64,000 nucleotides of DNA from Coriolopsis trogii (taxonomy: Eukaryota > Basidiomycota > Agaricomycetes > Polyporales > Polyporaceae): NCBI GenBank assembly GCA_020543525.1, contig JAHYIO010000036.1, positions 1,054,001 to 1,118,000 on the forward strand, given 5' to 3'. This document shows positions 50,361 to 60,109 of the stretch, in pieces (within the stretch, counting starts at the first letter, position 1; every line of letters begins with the position of its first letter). The translations under genes and the position numbers were made by a program. The notes beneath the pieces are model-generated. The model was given only the letters and a program-made list of their open reading frames with translations. It was not told the origin of the DNA and did not search any database.

Positions 50361-50777
50361 CTACCTTGAACGCGCCCCGGGAACGCGCTCTGCGTCTTCC
50401 CCAAATTCTCCGATAGTCCGGATAATGAGGTCGACGTTCTCGAGGAAAGCGTTCGACGTGAGTCGCGCCAACCGGACCGTTAGGGTCGTGAATGATCTGT
50501 CGATGTGCACGGTCAACATGGTGCTCATCGTTTCCGCAATCTGAACGGGACCGTCGTACGCTACGAGGTCGTTGCCCTCGACCGCCAATGTGCGCTTGAC
50601 CACATCTGGCTGCAGCTCGCGATCGACGTCGATGACTCGCTTCGCGATGGTCGCGTGTTTTTCAGACGCAAAAGGGATCCGCATCGTGCTTGTGAAGTTT
50701 GTTTGAGCGTTGTGCGCACAATCCCACACGAGGTAAGCTTACACGGTGTGCCAGTCGGAATCGGCTACGGTGGACAT
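50361..50777 (-). CDS. PCC1: KEOPS/EKC complex subunit Pcc1
   Basis: Dimerising subunit of the complex that makes t6A37 on tRNAs; also linked to telomere and transcription functions. Two exons, 50777-50743 and 50688-50361; 120 aa. The short first exon (MSTVADSDWHT) joins to VTMRIPFASEKHATIAKRVI; then VDRELQPDVVKRTLAVEGND and TTLTVRLARLTSNAFLENVD, the usual Pcc1 fold. Slightly longer than yeast Pcc1. The hAT-like MITE ends 36 bp upstream of the ATG, so promoter elements may lie inside the element. Confidence 0.9.
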
Positions 50778-50804
50778 GGTGGTGGTAGTGGTGGTATGGG
50801 CCCA

Positions 50805-50812
50805 AGTCAGAT
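50805..50812. repeat. Left target-site duplication of the MITE
   Basis: AGTCAGAT, repeated exactly at 51416-51423 on the other side of the element. Confidence 0.9.
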
Positions 50813-51415
50813 TAGGGTAGAGTCAGAAACTCGGATAAAGTGACTCGTAGTTAATAACAAGTGTTAATAACCGGTTAATAACTGTCAGTAAACAGGAGGC
50901 CGAAAAGGCCTGTCGTTAAATGTCATTAATGGCAGGCGCTTAGGGGAGGAACCGGCAATTGTGCCACCCTCGTTCGCGCACTCCACTATCGCGACCCGAC
51001 CCGATCACAATTTTGACTGTTCTTCGCTGCCGTCAACATGCCTGATTCCTCTGTACATGACCGCCGCCACTCGGAGCTCAGTCATCATACTCAGGCTTAT
51101 ACTATACTCTGGTCTGTCGCACTCTACCTCTAACCCCTGACTCTTCAACACACTTCCCATTTGTGTTGGCTACACCCCTGGCCCAGAATTAGTTGATCAC
51201 GTTGGAACCGTCGACGGGACGGGGAGGAAGAGGGACTTTCAACGCGTGCATCCTCGGACGGTTAAAAACCAGTCACAAATAAGTTAAAGACTGTTATTGA
51301 CCGTTAGTAACTAATGGGTTATTAACATGTCACAAAGTCGGTCATTAATGGGCTGTCAAGTGACCAGGTTATTAACTGTCGGGTCACAATTAAATTCATT
51401 TTTGACTCTACCCTA
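50813..51415. mobile_element. Non-autonomous hAT-like MITE, 603 bp
   Basis: Ends are inverted: TAGGGTAGAGTCAGAAA on the left and, on the complementary strand of the right end, TAGGGTAGAGTCAAAAA (13 exact bases, then one mismatch in the next four). Flanks carry an identical 8-bp duplication AGTCAGAT (50805-50812 and 51416-51423). An 8-bp duplication with TAGGG-type ends is the hAT pattern. Subterminal GTTAATAAC repeats lie at 50850-50858, 50863-50871, 50874-50882 and inverted (GTTATTAAC) at 51318-51326, 51368-51376, as expected of transposase-binding sites. No ORF resembling a transposase. AT-richer than its neighbours. Confidence 0.9.
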
Positions 51416-51423
51416 AGTCAGAT
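51416..51423. repeat. Right target-site duplication of the MITE
   Basis: AGTCAGAT, matching 50805-50812. Confidence 0.9.
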
Positions 51424-51941
51424 CTCATGTCAGATCTGGTACCGCTCGATCGAATATCGGTTGGTGGCTCACTTTCGTTCCTACCACAATATTGATGGGC
51501 ACTCACAGCCGCTGCCAGTGCAGCCACGCAATCACAACCATCTACTCCTGACTGAGGTGAACCAGACTTCTGCGCGTGTACCCGACGACTGATCATGTGG
51601 TTTCCACAGCGGATTCTCGACTTTGTTGTACTTGTGGCTCAGACACCCAGAAAATACTCAGCATAATATCCAGGTAGTATGCATATGCAGGACACAGCGC
51701 AGGTCACCTGCCACAGCTGGTCTAGTCAGATAGACTAGGACAGCCTCCGTGTTTCATCGATATCTGCCGAGCGGGCGAACACAGTGCGCGCTGTATGCGC
51801 GAGGTCGTCATGAAGCTATAGGTTTAATCTCCCCGGCACAGCACGTGTGCGAAGTTTCCTCTCCGCATCCATCCGCCTTCGCTGTGGTGCATAAAAACCG
51901 TCACCCGTCGTTGCTCCCTCTGTGACTTTACACCACTCCAA
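51424..51941. other. Intergenic region right of the MITE
   Basis: About 520 bp up to the kinase-like gene, presumably its promoter. A cataaaaa sequence at 51892 is a weak TATA candidate 50 bp before the ATG. Confidence 0.4.
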
Positions 51942-53569
51942 ATGCTTCCGCCGATGTTCAGTCCAGCTCTTCGACAAAGCGTTGTGAACGATCTAGGCTC
52001 CGATATCAGGGAGGCAAGGCTGGTGGCGAAAGGTGCTTTTCCCACAAAGTCGTGCTACCACAATTCGAACTTCCTGATGTTCTATCTCTAGACGAATTCA
52101 CTATAGTACGTACCAACGCACACCAAGCGTTTCCGATCTCTCATGGTTGGAAGTAGACATATGATGTAGGGTTGGCCGATGCCCGGCAAGTGCTCCTACG
52201 CGTACCCACTTTCAATACCACCGCCCCCATTGTGGATTCAGAGGTTGGTGTTTCATTTTGCGTTCCCCTTGTATTTCTGTAACGGAAGGATAGGTAGCCA
52301 CCTTGAAGTACCTTGCCGAACGCACCTCCATTCCCGTTTCATCAGTTCTCGCGTACAATGCAGGATCCGGGTACGACACTTCGACGCCATCTTATGCCGT
52401 ATTACAGAAGGTTGGACTCTTCCGATCCCGCCCACTTCTTCCTGCCTGACATTGATCAGCCACCAGGAGTGTTGCTCGAAAGCGTGTTCTACACCATGGC
52501 GCCCTTCGAACAAAATACTGTCATCGCAGCCTTTGCGAGGTGGATGTGCGAGTTATATCAGCACCGCTTTGAAAGCCTTGGGGCTCTCGAACCAGATGAG
52601 GGGTCGCAGTTCCGCATAGGTCCCGTGAACATGAAGCCTTTCTACGCCGATGGTCGATCCAAGCTCTCCCTAGACCGCGGGCCTTTCAGCACGGCCAGAG
52701 CCTTCTATCGTGCTTGCGCTCAACGCGAGCTTGACTCTTCGAGAACGCTATTCGCTCAAGACGCGCCGCCCTCGTATCAGCAAGAGCTGGAAGACAACCT
52801 GCTCATGGTGGAGCGGATAGCCGGCTTGATGTGCGACCTGACGAATCGATGTCAGGGGCTCGACGAGGATGACCCGGACATGGCCCCGTTCTCGCTTGAC
52901 ATCCACGAGATAGAGCCGAAGAACATATACGTCTCGCCGGAGAACCCGAGCAACATCGTGGGTTTGCATACGCTCGTTCATGGCGAGATCAACCCTCTGA
53001 TCCTACGCTACTAGCTGTGCATATCTGACTGGCAATTTGTGAACACCCGTCCGCTGTGGTGTTGTGCACGCCTTCCCAGCTGGATGCGGCCGTCCTTGAC
53101 AGGGCCCAATGTGAACGTTGGGCACCAAATAGCCGTATTCAAAGCGGAAGTGGTGCGGGTCGCAGGCATACACTCCCCTTTCCTTCGCGCGCTCGACCAG
53201 GAGGACAGCACCCGCCTCACTCTCGATGACCTCTCGACGTATGACGCTTTCCGGGATGGCTTTCTCCTGCTTCCAGCTCTCGAGAACATGTGGGTACTCC
53301 CTGAAGCTGATGACAGAAGAGATACTCACCACATTCACTGGAAAAACAGTCTGGCCACCCTACCCGGTCATGAGGATGTCGATGGGCTCACCGCACTTCT
53401 GGACCCGTCCACGCTGCCGGGCAGGGTCGCACGCATCAACCTGCTCACGCGTGGATCCAATGCCATGTATCTCGCCATGACGCCCCCGCGGAGCCCGCTC
53501 GTGCCAACCGTGAAAGAGGAGGGTACGGAAAAGGTGATGCATGCGGATAGCCCTGTGCTCGTTTTGTGA
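51942..53569 (+). CDS. APH-fold phosphotransferase/kinase-like protein
   Basis: Fungal relative of aminoglycoside phosphotransferases (small-molecule kinase fold). Exons 51942-52048, 52092-52105 (14 nt), 52170-52243, 52294-52410, 52460-52957, 53015-53569; sum 454 aa in frame. Text: REARLVAKGAFPTKRIHYRL, ADARQVLLRVPTFNTTAPIV, DSEVATLKYLAERTSIPVSS, then PPGVLLESVFYTMAPFEQNT. Catalytic-loop region DIHEIEPKNIYVSP, with Glu where related proteins carry Asp (pattern HDxxxxN); the metal-binding Asp is in CISDWQFVNTRPLW. The C-terminal helical region (VFKAEVVRVAGIHSPFLRAL) is common in this group. Substrate unknown. The small exon 2 is inferred from phase and acceptor/donor quality; if wrong, the N-terminus changes but the rest stands. 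Confidence 0.75.
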
Positions 53570-54051
53570 CGCGCGTTCCCATACTTGCCTACCGTGGTTG
53601 CTCGAGACTACAGATATATATTGACGTGCCCTTGGAACGGACGGGAGCGCACCTCGGGAGTAGCTGTTTTACGTATTTCGACGGTGCCGGAGCTCATGGA
53701 CGAGCACACGGCTGACACGAGAATAAACATATCCGCGAATCAGCGCCGCTGGGCTTGAAGCTTGAAGTCTAGCTTTTCTTAGCACCTAGACGAAGAGACC
53801 GCCATGGAAGCGTATGACGGCATTCGCGGCTCCCGGTAGAAGCGTACAACTGCGCGGTTGGTTCTCGAGCGACGAAGACTATCTTACACATCGCGACTGT
53901 CATTACGGTCGTGTCGCCAACATGCATGTGCAAACCTCGCGGGAAGTGAGAGCGTTCACTGCCGGGAGCCCACATTTCCCCGGCACGTTCTTACAGAACA
54001 CCAGCTCCGGTAGACTGACCGCTCTCTGAATCGTCGTCAGTACGTGACAGA
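53570..54051. other. Convergent intergenic region
   Basis: About 480 bp between the APH-fold gene (+) and the DUF6534-like gene (-). Nothing recognised. Confidence 0.4.
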
Positions 54052-55741
54052 TTAAGCGCAAGACACGGAATGGGCCACGCTCACCGAAGCAGGTCTTGCA
54101 TAATTTGTCGCGGGAGTGTATGAGTTGGCGATGACGGAGACGTTCGACCGAACCGAGAGGTCCGGGAAGGAGGAAAAAATGGCGGATTCAGCTTGCGAGG
54201 CGCTGGCGCTCCCAAGCATGGTCCTGGCGTTCAAGCACGCCATGAATGAATTGGCATATACTGGCGATATCAAAGACCACGAGTGAGCAATTGTCTTCGT
54301 CGTATTGCGGACAAGGATAGATAACTTGCGCTTTCCCATTATGAAGTCCGTAGCGATGAACCATGCCGTCCATGGCAGAAATGTGAACTAAAGAGGATAT
54401 CAGGATGACGTAGCCAATGCGCAAGAAAAAGAAAAAAGATACCACAACTAGCCGTACGAGGGCTGCTATCCTGTTGATACAGGTGAGATCGCTCAATGCG
54501 TGGACGTGAGACAAAACAGCATCGGTGCTCACGATATGAGGACGCATCGATGTACTAGGAATGTAATAGCTTGGTACATGAGCGAGTGCAGCAAGGGGCT
54601 GAGAAGTAAAGCAGTAGTAAGCCGTCAGTGTCTACCGTCGAAATGCACGACATTAGATTTGTACCTGTCTGATCGCGGGGTTCTACCCCGAGATATCAGC
54701 GTCAAGGTTCCAGCTAGGAATGCGTCGGATAGGAGAGCGAGGAGGGTGTATGGAAGGGCCGCAGAATACTGGCGGAAAGGGCGGGTATTATCTCAGAGAA
54801 GCGGTCTTTTCTGTGCTAAAGCACGGACGTACAGCAAGCTGAGATAAGGAAGTGAGGGAAGTGCTTCGGGACATGATCAGCTCCTGGCCAAGCTGACACT
54901 GAGCAGGGAGCGTACCTCCGAAAGGTAGATATTACCTTTACGACAGCCTCTGTAGCGGATGAGATCTCATAATCTTTGATCAGAGGGCACTTGTACACAC
55001 CTACACCGAAGGCCAAATGACCAATAACGAGTAGAGTCTAAGTTCATCATTACAAGACGTCATAAGAGGATCTGATAGGACGCAACTCACCATAACAGAA
55101 GACAGCGTATATCGCGCGAAGCGTGTTCGGCATACTGGAAGGGGATGAGCCTTGGTAAGCGAGGAAAGATCGACATACGTACACTTATAGATACGTCTTA
55201 TGAAGTAGCTTTATGATCACATTCAGTCCGGAGACATATCACATCGCAACAATCCTTTGCCACATACCACTGAACGACTGCTGCCACAACAAGCTATGTC
55301 GGAGCGTTCAACATTCTACGGTCATGTTGACAAGGATTGTCCGGATAAGACTTACATTCAATATCGACGTGATCTGAACAGTGGTCAGCCAACAGTCAAA
55401 TAGGGAGGACCTCAATAACTCACATAAAACGATCTGACAGTGACGTCGTCCATGAGAGTTCAGCAGTATTACTGATGAGTGGCACGTACCGCTTTGCAAG
55501 TGTTTCCTCGCGCAAACTTGAGCTCGTACGGAGCATGCCTTCAGATACCGTACCCCACTGATGGAATGAACGGGGTCATACTAAAGTTGAGGCCTCGCAC
55601 AAAGTCATCTTACTCACTGCCCAGTAATACAGGCCATGACACACTGCAGGAGCAAAGATATGCGGTCGAAGCTGGCCGAGATGGGAATTCTCACGTACCC
55701 AGGACCACAGTTGCAGTATCTAGAGACCTAAGAAAATCCAT
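54052..55741 (-). CDS. DUF6534-like multi-span membrane protein (exon model incomplete)
   Basis: The last exon (54260-54052) reads VYANSFMACLNARTMLG then a Ser-rich tail; YANS/TNSxLAxLNxR is the signature of the basidiomycete DUF6534 family. Upstream, 54768-54665 reads YSAALPYTLLALLSDAFLAG, TLTLISRGRTPRSD, then LLHSLMYQAITFLVHRCVLI and AALVRLVVVSFFFFLRIGYV, a series of hydrophobic spans in the family order. The first exon is probably at 55741 (MDFLRSLDTATVVLG with a GTACGT donor). The exons between about 54,900 and 55,700 could not be joined with confidence, nor could the junction before 54260. Function unknown for the family. It may be a decaying copy. Confidence 0.5.
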
Positions 55742-56384
55742 AAGAATGAGCATTGCGAACAATTCAACCCACTATACCATACGAGCAACACCTGTGCGGG
55801 GAAGAACAATCGTTTTGAGTGGCAATCCTCCGTTAGACACATCGACTCACCCATATCTTGAGCTCGGGACGATCTCGCGGAAACCGCATAAGGTACACAT
55901 ACGTCTACCAAGTTCGATTCAATCTCGCTGTGTGCGATTTTGTCCACCCGTAGACGCCTGACCAGCCCCCCTACCTGCAGCGTACTGATACCGTACAGGC
56001 TGGGGAACATCGGATTAACTTCCAGGGTCGGTTTCCCCGACAGTCGGGGTAAGCGTCAGAACCTACAAGGTTGATATCATCTGCCCGATGAGAAGAGCCC
56101 CTGGACAAACAACCACGCTTCTTAGTGTACAGCATGCAGAAGGGTATTGGAGCTCGGTTACATACCGAGGTTATCGTCATAATGGTGCACCATCGATATA
56201 GGTCGCCTGGGATGAGTAAGAGCAGCAGAAAGCCTGAATAGCCGAGAGCCCGAGAACCGAGCAGGGGGTCCCAGCAATCGAGAACAGCTGATCTACTACT
56301 ATAGACGGATAGAAAGAGGCAGGTTAGGGAGGAGGACGAAAGAGGGAGCAGCCAAGAACGATGGCCACGGCTCATCCTCTGCAC

Positions 56385-58427
56385 ACAAGATATAGCACGT
56401 CCTGCGGGTGCTTGGACACGCCCACGGCTACGGATGGATGTCGCGAGACGCCCCGCACAGGACTATTCTAGTCGAGTGCGAGCACACACAGTGCAAAAGT
56501 CTCCTATTGCTCGACCTGTGGGAAACACGAAGCCCCCAGTAAATAGCATATCGTCGTAATCGAAACTCCGCAGGGAACAGCGTACCACTTGGGACCGTTC
56601 CAGAAGACCTTTGTTCCCCAGAGAATAAATACATCCGTGGTTACGTGCGCTTGGGAGACGACCTATTTTGATGCTGTGGGCTGCGAGAGCCCAGCGTGCC
56701 TAGGGAACACGCTGTGCCGAGTGCAGAATGCAGAGACGAAGATCCTTGCGATTACGTTCCGTGGATCGTTCACCCATCGCTGATAGCAACTGCAGACTTG
56801 AAAGGCAACTGGTGGAGAAGACCAGATGCTTGGCAACATCCCAACCCCAGGGCAACGGGCCTACTTCCTTTGCGAGCAGCCGTCGCGTCGAGCAAGTCTC
56901 TTCTTGTCGCGCTTTTGTCGAATCGACCTCCTGTGCATAGTTGCGCTTTCCATGGCGAGAATATCTGCAACGCGTCTCTACGGTGGCAGTAGCACCTCAG
57001 TGTCCGAAAGTTTCAGGCAACGGCACGCACAGACGAGTATGCCGGGCAAAGCAACCGATCTCGCCTGCAGAGCTTACTGGGCAGGACACCTTGCAACTAA
57101 CACTCTGGGTCGACATAATATCAGCCTGTACGGTAGGTGTGCGTCAATGATCCCCTCATAGCACTCACGATATCGCTATCCCTGTCTGCGGACACGGACA
57201 CGGTGGAGCGGTACGACGCCGAGTCCAAGGTGTCGGCACCAACGGGACCGTAACACGCGACACACAACACAAGACCGTCTCTCGCGGCGCGGTCGTCCAT
57301 GCATATCGCGGTGCAAAGACGAACAGCTGACAGCCCCGACATGTGAGCGTCCAGAAAACGTGACGCACGTCGCACTCATGGGCCCACAGCGTGGACGAGG
57401 CAAGCTATCCTTGGCGGCAATGTTTGAATGCGCGAGACAACAAGTGCGAAAAGAAGTCTCGGCGGTCGCCCGCCAATCCTGCGAGGCCAATTATTTCCAA
57501 TCTCAACTTCACCCGAGTGTCTGCAAGACGCACTCACTGGGTCACCAAACCCCCTTGTGTCCTGCTGCTTCTCAGCTCTGTGTGCAGTGCCGATGGATGC
57601 GGTATCAACCTTTCCGTGGGACATCGCTGCAGAATGCGGCAAACTGGAGTGCCGACGACCGCGACCTTCAACATACTCCATACCCGGGTCCGAAGGCCAT
57701 GCGGTACCGAAGGACGCGTCTGCGTGTTGAGATAAGGCGGAACACAGGCATGCTTCTGGTGCCTATCCGTAGGCTCAGAAGCTGCTTCTTTGCGAGGTAG
57801 TCAGTATCGGCATGATGAAGTGGATTATGATAAAGACGTGCACTCACTCATTGAGTCTCATGCGCCCATCGAGTGCCCTTCGCAGAACCTAAAGGCCATC
57901 AGCGCATCGGTGAGACCAACGATGCATGATGTAGTATTAGGAGGACGTACCAGTTGTTGGCGCTCACGTGAGTGTCAGCCTCTTCTATGCGCACGAGGCC
58001 CATGAGATTGGAACATGAGAAGGTTGCAGGCAGACGACAAGATGTGACAGCGCGGAAAGTTGCGCATGTCCGTGGTTGTGGGCATTAAGGACATTTCGCG
58101 GTAACAACTACATATGTAACACACAGGGCGGAGTAAATAGTAAACGCAACGACGATGACGACGAGGGAGATGGCTAGTAGCGATATAAAGGGGCAAGCAG
58201 ATCCAGGACGCGACGTCAACACAAATCGAGTTTGAAGTAGAAGTATTGTGACACAGTGTATCGCGGCAAGCAAAAAAAGAGATGTCGGGTCGAGGGACAA
58301 GGGAGAAGAGAGAGCTCGGATGGAACGGCCGTATCGAGGCATACGTACCTACGCTGATGTATAACAGTAAGGGGAGCAGCAGTTGACCTTTAGCCGTGGC
58401 ATTGAGAGGAGATCATCCGCACAACGT
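56385..58427 (-). other. Gene-poor stretch with hydrophobic segments; possible second membrane-protein locus
   Basis: On the minus strand there are hydrophobic readings (LLAISLVVIVVAFTIYSALC near 58,150) and a possible SANNWYVLLILHHASL near 57,940 reminiscent of the SKNNW segment of DUF6534 proteins, with several GTGAGT-like donors. The downstream signature (YANSxLAxLN) was not found. I could not build a reading frame. Either a multi-exon gene that I cannot resolve or a relic of the neighbouring gene. Confidence 0.25.
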
Positions 58428-59860
58428 TTAGAACGGAAGCATGCTCTGCAATTGCGGCAAAAATGTGCTATATATGCGCATCAGCACGTTAGTAGGGGGG
58501 CACATCTGTGCAGAATAATGACTCACATAGCACTCATGCCTGCAGCAAATGCCAACGCTCCCCAAGCCAGAGATTTGCGCTCGGGCGCCATCCGCACCCT
58601 GCTGTTCGTCGCAATCGTCCGATCTCCAACCTCCTCTCCAGGCTCCTTGAAGTTGAACCTGTATCCCTCGGACTCATCCTCCCGTTGCCGCTTGCTCGCC
58701 ACATTGTCCTCCGTCTCCGTCGACTCCTGCGCCTCACGTTCGCTAGCGGTGGCAGCCAACTTCTTGGCCTGGGCCGCTGCACGGTCAGCCTTGAGCTTAG
58801 CAATGAGCTCCTTCTGTTCCTGGATGTCTTCGTGCATATTCGGCTCAGCGACCTTGAGCGCCTCGGCATCATCCTCGACGGCAGTCTCGTCCGATCCCGC
58901 AGGAGTAGGCATCTCATCCCGCGTCGTGCGCCTCGATCGGGGCGTCTTCGGTGATGGGGCCACCAGTGGCTGGGTGGTCGGGGCAGTGGCTGGGGGACTC
59001 CGAAGACGCGCGGACCTTCGAGGAGGGGGCGAAACTGCGACACGCGAGGGCGGTGGCGAGACAGGCTGCTCTGCTGGAGAAGGAGGGGGCGGGGCTGACC
59101 TCACAACAGAAGCAGGAACAGGGGATGCTGGAGACGCCTCACGGCGGCGTTTGGCGGGTGCTGGACCAGGCTCAGCCGCGGGAGAGGCGGTCGGGGTAGG
59201 CTGTTGTTGCTTTGAGCGGCGGAAGGTAGTGTTGGGATCGGGAACAGCGGCTGCAAGGGGAGGGATGATGGCACCGAGACTGTAGCCCTCGGCGAGATAA
59301 AGAGCGACATCAGGGGTGACCCAGTGGCCGGCGAAGCGGGCCTTGCCCGACTTGTTTGCACCAGCAGTATCGAAGCTGAGCTTGATCCAGTTAATCTCGC
59401 CCTTCTCGGCTTCTTCAGGAGCGGTGGGGAATGCGGCACGGAACATTGTGGTTACAGAGATCGCGCCAGTGTCTAGTCTGCGAAGAATGAAAGCATGACC
59501 GCCTCCAGGCTGGGTCACAATGAGCAAGGGGAGTCATGTAGGCGCGAGGGACGCGATGAAAAGGCGAGAAGACGTACAGTAGGGATCTTGACCCGTCCGA
59601 CCTGGTGGTTGGTGAGCAGAGTGTGTGCGCGCAACATGATAGACCACGTACGATAGTCGATGTACCATCCCTCACAATCTCCTGAAACTTTACCGGGGGC
59701 GGTTTGGACGCGTCCACTGGCGAAAGGGTGAGATGGTGCGAGCAGATGGGGAAGAGAGAGAAGACGGACTGGCTCTGATATGGGGGTTGACATCTGTCGG
59801 GAGCGGCGGGCGCGGGATGCCCGGCTTTGGGACCGCGAAATGTTTTGCAGGCGTAGGCAT
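58428..59860 (-). CDS. Bqt4-like APSES/KilA-N protein with C-terminal membrane anchor
   Basis: Five exons: 59860-59770, 59716-59652, 59601-59578 (24 nt, VGRVKIPT), 59509-58527, 58467-58428; sum 400 aa. An N-terminal KilA-N/APSES-type DNA-binding-like domain (VKFQEIVRDGTSTIVGRVKI, GGHAFILRRLDTGAISVTTM, GHWVTPDVALYLAEGYSLGA) is followed by a long Pro/Ser/Ala-rich linker, a short coiled coil (HEDIQEQKELIAKLKADRAA) and a final hydrophobic tail (SLAWGALAFAAGMSAITFLP). In S. pombe, Bqt4 of this layout tethers telomeres to the inner nuclear envelope. Other APSES proteins (Xbp1-type) lack the anchor. The start at 59860 follows from phase at the first two introns. Tandem with PFK, which ends 249 bp upstream. 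Confidence 0.83.
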
Positions 59861-60109
59861 CGCGAGAGGTAGGCGCGAGAGAGAGCGTGTCCGGGTCGCG
59901 ATCTCGCAGAGCGTGCAGGCAGCGCGGTGTCCGCCTTGTGGCAGCAGCAGTAAACACCCAAACTTCCCCACGCTCCCTCCCATCCTCACTTCACACTCCG
60001 CCCGGCCAATGCCGCTTCCCCATTGTCCCAAATAGGCAACTGTCTTTGTTCACCCTCAGCTGTGTATCTTACACTCTATGTCTATTGATCTACGCCTCCC
60101 TACAATCTC

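Noticed and set aside
52033..52049. 17-nt intron in the APH-fold gene
   Set aside because: Too short to splice; the 43-nt intron from GTCGTG plus the 14-nt exon gives better family text.
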